Origin: Pseudoalteromonas flavipulchra NCIMB 2033 = ATCC BAA-314
Lineage (GTDB): Bacteria; Pseudomonadota; Gammaproteobacteria; Enterobacterales; Alteromonadaceae
NCBI GenBank assembly: GCA_000814665.1
Contig: JWIH01000024.1
Span: forward strand, 368,755-432,754
Direction: 5' to 3'
DNA length: 64,000 bases
Shown here: one piece after another, positions 58,301 through 64,000 of the stretch
How positions within the stretch are numbered: position 1 is the first letter of the stretch
Layout: the number at the start of each line of letters is the position of its first letter
Position numbers and translations under genes: made by a program
Notes under the pieces: model-generated
The model's input: only the letters and a program-made list of their open reading frames with translations
Database searches by the model: none
What the model was told of the DNA's origin: nothing

Positions 58301-61300
58301 ATAGAAGCGGTGTTGTGTGAGGAGACATCAGTACGTCAAGCAGCTGTGATAGACCGAGCCAGAGATGATGGTAGTGTGTATTTAGTGGCGTATGTGGTGA
58401 TGCAAGAAGGGCAGACGTGTGACTCGACACACTTAGTGTCGCAGTTAGGCGCAAAACTGCCAGAGTATATGATACCGAGCCACATAGTCACGTTAAGCAC
58501 ACTACCGCTGACGTTAAACGGCAAGTTAGATAGACGCGCATTACCGGCTCCGGAGATAGACAGCGAAGAGTTTGTGGCGCCTCGTAATGAGACAGAGCAA
58601 GCATTGTGTCAGGTGTGGCAAGATGTGTTGGGGTTAGCGCAGGTGGGCATAGAGGATAACTTCTTCCGCTTGGGTGGGGACTCCATTGTATGTATACAGT
58701 TGGTATCACGTCTGCGTCAGGCCGGTTATGTTTGTCAGGTAAAAGACATCTTTAATGCCCCAACCATTGCGCAGTTGTCTTGTTTATTAGCAGACAACAT
58801 GCTGAACGGAGTTGCTCAGGTTGAAGCTGAGCAAGGCGAATTGGTTGGGACATTTGATTTATTACCCATTCAGCAATGGTTTTTTGATAAGGCATTACCA
58901 GCACCTCATCATTGGAATCAAGCCTTTATGGTACGTCTTCCTAGCACAGTAAGCCCCCAAGCATTGCAAGCTGGGCTCGAAGCGCTAGTTGCGAGACACG
59001 ATATGTTGCGCTGTCGATTTATCGATAATAAACAACAGTATTATGGGATGGATGAGGTAAACACCGAGCTGTTAACATTAGACGTTAGTAACTTAGATGA
59101 GGCGCAGTTACACCAGCAACTTACAGCTTTTCAGTCCGAGTTTGATTACCAGTTTGGGCCATTATGGTGTGCTGTACACTTAACGGGCTATGACGATGGA
59201 AGTGCTCGATTGTTTATGGCGTTACACCATCTGATTGTGGATGCTGTTTCTTGGCGTATTTTAGTAGATGACTTGAGCATGATTATGCAAGGGCATACAC
59301 TGCCAGATAAAACAAGTAGTTATCGCCAGTGGGTTCATGCATTAAAGGCATTAGAACCAGATACAGAAGAAATACGGTATTGGCAGGGGGTTATGGCAAC
59401 CCCTTGCAGTTTGCCAACTGCTGAAGAAACAATCATGGTTGATGTATTACAACAGTCTTCAGAAGTAACAGCGCATCTATTACGAGATACTAACGAAGGT
59501 TTTAATACCGAGATTAATGATGTGTTGTTGAGCGCTATGGTATTAGCGTTAAGTGAAACACTGGGTGAGCAAGCGTATACGCTAGGATTAGAAGGACACG
59601 GTAGAGAGCCAATGGACGAAACATTGGACTTATCGCGTACTATAGGTTGGTTTACCACACTGTATCCAGTGCGTTTGTTAGGACAAGAAACCGTTGCGGA
59701 TACGTTAATTGCAACGAAGGAAACATTACGTCAGGTGCCAAATAAAGGATTAGGGTTTGGTGCGCTGCGTAACAAAGGTGAACTTGGGGGAGCCTTGCCA
59801 GCTATCATGTTTAACTACCTCGGCCAATTTGGAGATGGCTCAGGACAAGTTGAAGATTGGTCTTTGGTAGGAGAAGATGTGGGCATGACTAACGCTGCAG
59901 GCAACGAAGACAGTGCACTGTTGAGTGTTACTGGCGCGATATATGAGGGACGCTTGCGCTTTAAAGTGGTAAGTCGACTATCTGAGTTAGTGCATCACAA
60001 CTTTAATGAGGCGTTTACATCAGCGTTAGCAGCGGTTGTGGCAGCAGGGTGTGCGCAAGCCAAGCTAGGGGGGCGTAAAACGCCGAGTGATTACGGGGTT
60101 CCGACATTGTCAGCTGCTCGTTTGCAGTATTTACAAAAGACGCATGACATTGAAGCCTTATACCCTGCCAGCAGCTTACAGCAGGGCTTTATCTACTATC
60201 ACCTGAATGAGCCAGACGACGATGCGTATAGAGTCCAAGTATTATTAGATTATCATTGTGCTTTGAATATTGCGCACTACCGTCAAGCATGGCAAATGGC
60301 GTCACTGCGTTTCCCCAGTTTACGCGTATGCTTTGATTGGCAAGATACCCTAGTACAAATAGTGACTTCAGGGGTTAGCCTAACCGACGAGCACTTTAGT
60401 GTGGTTGACATTAGTCAATTGGCGTCAGATGTACAGGAGCAAGAAATCGAGCGGTTGCAGCAAGAGGCACGGATGATTGGCTTTGACTTGAGTCGTCCGG
60501 GACTGGTTAGGTTAACCATCGTTAAACGAAGCGATACCTTGTACACGGTGATTAAAACAGAGCATCACAGTATTTCGGATGGCTGGAGTGGGCCGGTACT
60601 GGGGCAAGCGGTACACGAATATTATGAAGCATTGCAAGCAGGTCTCACGTGTGAGATAAAACCAGATCAGGCTTACTTAAATGCACAGGCTTACCAAATG
60701 AGCCGTCAGGCGCAAAGTGAAGCATTTTGGCAAGCACAAAAGCAGCAGTATGGTGAAGCAAATGATCTAAGAGGCTTGTTTGATAGTTCAGTTGAACTGG
60801 CGGATAGCCACCTTAATACGGCTCCTAAGGAGCAGGCCTTGGAGCTAACAGGGAATGCATTAGCTCAGTTGAAGAACATGTGTCGGGAAAGCGGGACGAC
60901 GGTGAATGTTGCGTTGCAGTTTGCTTGGCACTACTTACTTCACGGCTATACCCAAGATAATCAAACATTAGTGGGGACAACAGTATCAGGTCGTGATTTA
61001 CCGATTGAGGGTATTGAGTCGAGTGTCGGTTTATACATCAATACGTTACCACTTTCGGTGTCGTGGGATGAACAGCAGAGCGTTGAAGGCGTTTTACAAT
61101 CAATTCAGCAAAGTATCGCGATGTTGAACAGTCATAGTGCGATATCGTTGGCGAAGTTACAGGAAGGGGGGCACCGCTTATTCCACAGCTTAGTCGTATT
61201 TGAAAACTACCCAAGAACGGCCTTAGAGGGGGCAGAAGGGATCATCAATCAGGTTCATTTTAGGAAATCAGTGGAGAAAATGGACTATCCGCTCACATTA

Positions 61301-64000
61301 CGTGCGTTTGAGCGTGATGAGAGCTTAGTGATGGCCTTGTGTTACAACGGAGATTGGCTAAGCAACAAGCAAGCAACGCGTTTATTGTCTCAGGTAATGC
61401 GTATTCTCACGCAATTACCCCAGGTGGAGAGGTTATCTCAGTTATGTCTATTGGATGAGCAAGAGCGCACTGCGACCTTATTAGAAGGTAACGATACACA
61501 AGCGACTTATCCCATTCATGGTACTCTGGTGAGTGAGTTTGAACGACAAGTATTAGCAAGCCCAGAGCATATCGCTTTAGAGATGGGTGGGGTCCAATTG
61601 AGTTATCAGCAACTTGATGCGCAGGCGAATCAGCTTGCACGAGAGTTGCGTGATAGGTATCAGCAGCGCCATAGGCAAGCGATGCCAGCGAATACCTTGA
61701 TTGGTCTGTATATGGACAGAAGCGTCGAAATGATGGTTGCGGTGTTAGCTGTGCTGAAAGCAGGGGGGGCATATGTGCCAATTTCACCAGAATTTCCAGC
61801 AGAGCGAACGGCCTTTATCCTAAAAGATACGGGGTGTCCGTTTGTCTTAACGCATGCGGCAGGTGCAGAAGCCTTGCAAGGCGGATTAGCAGAGCAAGAG
61901 TGCGCAGCAGAATGGTTAGCCGTTGAACAAGTGATGAAGCATACTGTGGCCAGCGATACAGCACTGCCGTTGAAAGCAGGGCCAGAAGATCTAGCATATG
62001 TTATTTATACCTCAGGAACGACAGGGCAGCCGAAAGGGGTAATGATAGCGCATCGTGCAATAGTTAATCGTATCAACTGGATGCAAAAACGCTACCCGTT
62101 AAGTAGTGAAGACAAAGTATTACAAAAGACGCCTTACATTTTTGATGTATCAGTATGGGAGTTATTTTGGGCGCACTGGGCAGGCGCCTCGTTGGTGATG
62201 GCAGCACCTGATGTGCATAGACAGCCAGAAGCCTTGCATACATTGATAGAAGAGGCAGGAGTGACAACATTACACTTCGTGCCTTCGATGTTAGCGGCAT
62301 TTTGTGCAGAGATGTCGAGTGAAGGTAAGGTATTACCGCGCAGTGTTAAGCAAGTTTTTAGTAGTGGAGAGGCACTGCAGGTGAGTCATGTGGATGCTTT
62401 TTATGGTTTAGGGCAGCATGATGCGGTATTACACAATTTATATGGCCCAACGGAAGCGTCAGTGGATGTGAGTTATTTTGACACACGAGAAGCGTTTACG
62501 AGCCATGTACCGATAGGCAAAGCGATAGATAACACGCAACTCTATATCCTTAACAAACAATTACAGCCAATGCCCAATGGTACGCAAGGTGAATTGTACA
62601 TAGGGGGCGCAGGACTGGCTCGAGGGTATTTAAATCGAGCAGAGCTCACGGCGGAGCGCTTTATTGACAACCCGTTTGTAGATGATGCGGCAAGGGCATT
62701 GGGCTATACCCGGTTATATAAAACGGGGGATGTGGTACGTCGTCGAGAGGATGGCAATATAGAGTATTTAGGGCGTAACGATTTCCAAGTAAAGATCCGC
62801 GGCTATCGCATAGAGTTAGGTGAGATAGAAGCGGTGTTGTGTGAGGAGACATCAGTACGTCAAGCAGCTGTGATAGACCGAGCCAGAGATGATGGTAGTG
62901 TGTATTTAGTGGCGTATGTGGTGATGCAAGAAGGGCAGACGTGTGACTCGACACACTTAGTGTCGCAGTTAGGCGCAACACTGCCAGAGTATATGATACC
63001 GAGCCACATAGTCACGTTAAGCACACTACCGCTGACGTTAAACGGCAAGTTAGATAGACGCGCATTACCGGCCCCGGAGATAGACAGCGAAGAGTTTGTG
63101 GCGCCTCGTAATGAGACAGAGCAAGCATTGTGTCAGGTGTGGCAAGATGTGTTGGGGTTAGCGCAGGTGGGCATAGAGGATAACTTCTTCCGCTTGGGTG
63201 GGGACTCCATTGTATGTATACAGTTGGTATCACGTCTGCGTCAGGCCGGTTATGTTTGTCAGGTAAAAGACATCTTTAATGCCCCAACCATTGCGCAGTT
63301 GTCTTGTTTATTAGCAGACAACATGCTGAACGGAGTTGCTCAGGTTGAAGCTGAGCAAGGCGAATTGGTTGGGACATTTGATTTATTACCCATTCAGCAA
63401 TGGTTTTTTGATAAGGCATTACCAGCACCTCATCATTGGAATCAAGCCTTTATGGTACGTCTTCCTAGCACAGTAAGCCCCCAAGCATTGCAAGCTGGGC
63501 TCGAAGCGCTAGTTGCGAGACACGATATGTTGCGCTGTCGATTTATCGATAATAAACAACAGTATTATGGGATGGATGAGGTAAACACCGAGCTGTTAAC
63601 ATTAGACGTTAGTAACTTAGATGAGGCGCAGTTACACCAGCAACTTACAGCTTTTCAGTCCGAGTTTGATTACCAGTTTGGGCCATTATGGTGTGCTGTA
63701 CACTTAACGGGCTATGACGATGGAAGTGCTCGATTGTTTATGGCGTTACACCATCTGATTGTGGATGCTGTTTCTTGGCGTATTTTAGTAGATGACTTGA
63801 GCATGATTATGCAAGGGCATACACTGCCAGATAAAACAAGTAGTTATCGCCAGTGGGTTCATGCATTAAAGGCATTAGAACCAGATACAGAAGAAATACG
63901 GTATTGGCAGGGGGTTATGGCAACCCCTTGCAGTTTGCCAACTGCTGAAGAAACAATCATGGTTGATGTATTACAACAGTCTTCAGAAGTAACAGCGCAT
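55370..64000 (+). CDS. NRPS4: TubC dock-C-A-T-E-C-A-T-E..., predicted D-Tyr then D-Ser (runs off window)
   Basis: Start TTG 55370 overlaps the previous stop (TTGA), GAGGAA about 9 nt upstream; 2877 codons are visible. Residues 1-60 are a TubC docking domain (LRELRANGVKIFLERENIRI). Module 1: C domain of the type that follows an epimerase (DIYAATSMQAGMIFHSL; HHALVDGW at 228), A domain (TSGTTGNPKG near 718, FDASVSELF, AYGPTESTVCA; code DASTVAAVCK, a known Tyr code), carrier LGGDS (Ser1105), epimerase (HHLIVDAVSW at 1286, LEGHGRE, FNYLGQF). Module 2: C domain (HHSISDGW at 1732), A domain (FDVSVWELF, LYGPTEASVDV; code DVWHFSLVDK, Ser type), carrier (Ser2613), epimerase beginning. Sequence from 58032 onward is visibly G+C-richer than before. 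No thioesterase has been reached. Confidence 0.9.
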   Translation, partial: MNTFNLLRELRANGVKIFLERENIRIGAAKGKISQQQLELLKQNKSELISLLKEEQRLLAEQKNIQTLTVSDFLLATVTSSQLSAWQEKYEIEDIYAATSMQAGMIFHSLKDKGASLYVNQLWCRLDKSIDLDDMKLAWEFLLQQHSIFRTAFVGQESQLQQLVCKSSDIPWSNYDHTHLSEAEHELQFQQFLENDQLVEFDFEHPPLLRVATFNLADGSHRMVWTYHHALVDGWCSNLVLQGLIENYKTIQQGKSPRKVALESDYKRYIHWLSKQDHKETASYWRNKLQPLNHLVLLADQDQGGAPRFNACKINLSERLTEQLNQCCRNQSITLNSLVMGAWALLVHKESNSNIISFGATVAGRPATLRNVEKTIGLFINSIPVVSQFTGEGSLVDWCKSIQDYLVQSNEHSYYPLTEIQKQAPINGKLFESLVVFENYLVEKNDSDETPFVQDVGHKNQTSQPLALVVLPAVSLGFHLGYQQQLFSDKKAKHLLDELQSILEVFAHSEPKASISQMLNSLGVVNRETVTVLEGRDREEVLHRWNDTQLDYPKDLLLHQLFESQVSKSPDRVALTFKGSSLTYAELNDKANQAAKLLRRNYFEKYSHDMPAETLVGLYFERGFEMVVGILACLKAGATYVPISPDFPPARTQYIVDDTNTSFILSQSSLIPKLDIELSDMINGPDLIELDLVMSSADESIAPFVSDVSSCNLAYVIYTSGTTGNPKGVMIEHCNAVHLVYAQQLAFHASECQRSLLFASYTFDASVSELFIGLSNGHEVFICSDEDREADNLRKLIQNNNIDLATIPPALLQIMAEQGGLALKVLVSAGETPAKGVLETFRKNSCVINAYGPTESTVCASTHKYQCEGDDALIGLPIRNVLLYVLDEQLQPVPNGTQGELYIGGAGLARGYLNRAELTAERFIDNPFVDDAARALGYTRLYKTGDVVRRREDGNIEYLGRNDFQVKIRGYRIELGEIEAVLCEETSVRQAAVIDRARDDGSVYLVAYVVMQEGQTCDSTHLVSQLGAKLPEYMIPSHIVTLSTLPLTLNGKLDRRALPAPEIDSEEFVAPRNETEQALCQVWQDVLGLAQVGIEDNFFRLGGDSIVCIQLVSRLRQAGYVCQVKDIFNAPTIAQLSCLLADNMLNGVAQVEAEQGELVGTFDLLPIQQWFFDKALPAPHHWNQAFMVRLPSTVSPQALQAGLEALVARHDMLRCRFIDNKQQYYGMDEVNTELLTLDVSNLDEAQLHQQLTAFQSEFDYQFGPLWCAVHLTGYDDGSARLFMALHHLIVDAVSWRILVDDLSMIMQGHTLPDKTSSYRQWVHALKALEPDTEEIRYWQGVMATPCSLPTAEETIMVDVLQQSSEVTAHLLRDTNEGFNTEINDVLLSAMVLALSETLGEQAYTLGLEGHGREPMDETLDLSRTIGWFTTLYPVRLLGQETVADTLIATKETLRQVPNKGLGFGALRNKGELGGALPAIMFNYLGQFGDGSGQVEDWSLVGEDVGMTNAAGNEDSALLSVTGAIYEGRLRFKVVSRLSELVHHNFNEAFTSALAAVVAAGCAQAKLGGRKTPSDYGVPTLSAARLQYLQKTHDIEALYPASSLQQGFIYYHLNEPDDDAYRVQVLLDYHCALNIAHYRQAWQMASLRFPSLRVCFDWQDTLVQIVTSGVSLTDEHFSVVDISQLASDVQEQEIERLQQEARMIGFDLSRPGLVRLTIVKRSDTLYTVIKTEHHSISDGWSGPVLGQAVHEYYEALQAGLTCEIKPDQAYLNAQAYQMSRQAQSEAFWQAQKQQYGEANDLRGLFDSSVELADSHLNTAPKEQALELTGNALAQLKNMCRESGTTVNVALQFAWHYLLHGYTQDNQTLVGTTVSGRDLPIEGIESSVGLYINTLPLSVSWDEQQSVEGVLQSIQQSIAMLNSHSAISLAKLQEGGHRLFHSLVVFENYPRTALEGAEGIINQVHFRKSVEKMDYPLTLRAFERDESLVMALCYNGDWLSNKQATRLLSQVMRILTQLPQVERLSQLCLLDEQERTATLLEGNDTQATYPIHGTLVSEFERQVLASPEHIALEMGGVQLSYQQLDAQANQLARELRDRYQQRHRQAMPANTLIGLYMDRSVEMMVAVLAVLKAGGAYVPISPEFPAERTAFILKDTGCPFVLTHAAGAEALQGGLAEQECAAEWLAVEQVMKHTVASDTALPLKAGPEDLAYVIYTSGTTGQPKGVMIAHRAIVNRINWMQKRYPLSSEDKVLQKTPYIFDVSVWELFWAHWAGASLVMAAPDVHRQPEALHTLIEEAGVTTLHFVPSMLAAFCAEMSSEGKVLPRSVKQVFSSGEALQVSHVDAFYGLGQHDAVLHNLYGPTEASVDVSYFDTREAFTSHVPIGKAIDNTQLYILNKQLQPMPNGTQGELYIGGAGLARGYLNRAELTAERFIDNPFVDDAARALGYTRLYKTGDVVRRREDGNIEYLGRNDFQVKIRGYRIELGEIEAVLCEETSVRQAAVIDRARDDGSVYLVAYVVMQEGQTCDSTHLVSQLGATLPEYMIPSHIVTLSTLPLTLNGKLDRRALPAPEIDSEEFVAPRNETEQALCQVWQDVLGLAQVGIEDNFFRLGGDSIVCIQLVSRLRQAGYVCQVKDIFNAPTIAQLSCLLADNMLNGVAQVEAEQGELVGTFDLLPIQQWFFDKALPAPHHWNQAFMVRLPSTVSPQALQAGLEALVARHDMLRCRFIDNKQQYYGMDEVNTELLTLDVSNLDEAQLHQQLTAFQSEFDYQFGPLWCAVHLTGYDDGSARLFMALHHLIVDAVSWRILVDDLSMIMQGHTLPDKTSSYRQWVHALKALEPDTEEIRYWQGVMATPCSLPTAEETIMVDVLQQSSEVTAH
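58032..59476 (+). repeat. Module repeat copy 1: end of A domain, T and E (>=1.44 kb)
   Basis: Nearly identical to 62556-64000 at a constant offset of 4524 bp (1508 codons, in frame). It starts between A-domain cores A5 and A6 and spans the rest of the A domain, the carrier and the start of the epimerase. By eye I found three differences: G/A at 58046, K-to-T in the GAKLPEYM segment, and T/C in the ALPAPEID codons. Its true right end may extend beyond what the window allows to be compared. Confidence 0.93.
62556..64000 (+). repeat. Module repeat copy 2 (continues past window end)
   Basis: Second copy of the segment at 58032-59476. Upstream of 62556 the two A domains diverge completely and carry different specificity codes (Tyr versus Ser), while everything after is almost identical, as expected of recent duplication or gene conversion. 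Confidence 0.93.

Noticed and set aside
58137-63233. Minus-strand ORFs of 60-126 aa inside NRPS4
   Set aside because: They are antisense shadows of the NRPS frame, appear twice because the underlying DNA is repeated, and have no protein-like features.

Overview
The window looks like a chromosomal accessory region of a marine gammaproteobacterium, most likely Pseudoalteromonas or a close relative. That is inferred from protein flavour, moderate-to-low G+C, REP-type palindromes and an NRPS-rich accessory zone; no rRNA or housekeeping marker is present to confirm it.

Left part (1-8900): two divergent transcription units share a regulatory region at about 2842-3488. Leftward: an unrecognised 286-aa protein, a NifS/IscS-like cysteine desulfurase and a class I/II aminotransferase cut by the window edge. 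Rightward: three overlapping genes for a flavin L-amino-acid-oxidase-like enzyme, a ThDP-dependent 2-oxoacid decarboxylase and a berberine-bridge-type flavoprotein with both covalent-FAD residues. They suggest amino acid -> 2-oxo acid -> aldehyde -> oxidised product, possibly with sulfur mobilised by the divergent operon. A ladder of six TGTAA motifs one helical turn apart lies just upstream of the oxidase. A strong hairpin terminator ends the unit.

Middle part (8940-18430): a tandem array of about 148-bp BIME-like units (paired inverted REP palindromes), then mostly ordinary genes: small membrane proteins, a DUF2000-like protein, a lipoprotein, a PaiB-like FMN-binding protein and a GNAT acetyltransferase divergent from a MocR-type regulator, an LprI-like secreted protein, and a subtilisin-family protease broken by a stop codon. 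Between 18800 and 23900 is a mobile-element graveyard: an intact IS3-family element, a truncated IS110-family transposase, a frameshifted RAYT (REP transposase) fragment, a decayed second copy of the same IS3 element, and a relic of a different IS3-family orfB. One intact SnoaL-like secreted gene sits among them.

Right part (24024-64000, running off the end): a large rightward nonribosomal peptide cluster. It holds a sulfotransferase, a membrane fatty-acid-desaturase-like enzyme, a periplasmic penicillin-acylase-family Ntn hydrolase, a PvdE/SyrD-type cyclic-peptide ABC exporter, four NRPSs (C-A-T-C-A-T; TubC-C-A-T-C-A-T; TubC-C-A-T-C-A-T-E; TubC-C-A-T-E-C-A-T-E...), and between NRPS1 and NRPS2 a 1413-aa protein built of three tandem ATP-grasp-like repeats. 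Binding-pocket codes read by eye give Ala-Gly-Thr-X-Cys-(acidic?)-Tyr-Ser, with epimerisation after residues 6, 7 and 8. The acylase/exporter pair resembles pyoverdine maturation (PvdQ/PvdE) and suggests an N-acylated precursor exported to the periplasm and deacylated there. The tandem ATP-grasp protein and a 1.44-kb or longer near-identical module repeat inside NRPS4 are the most unusual features.
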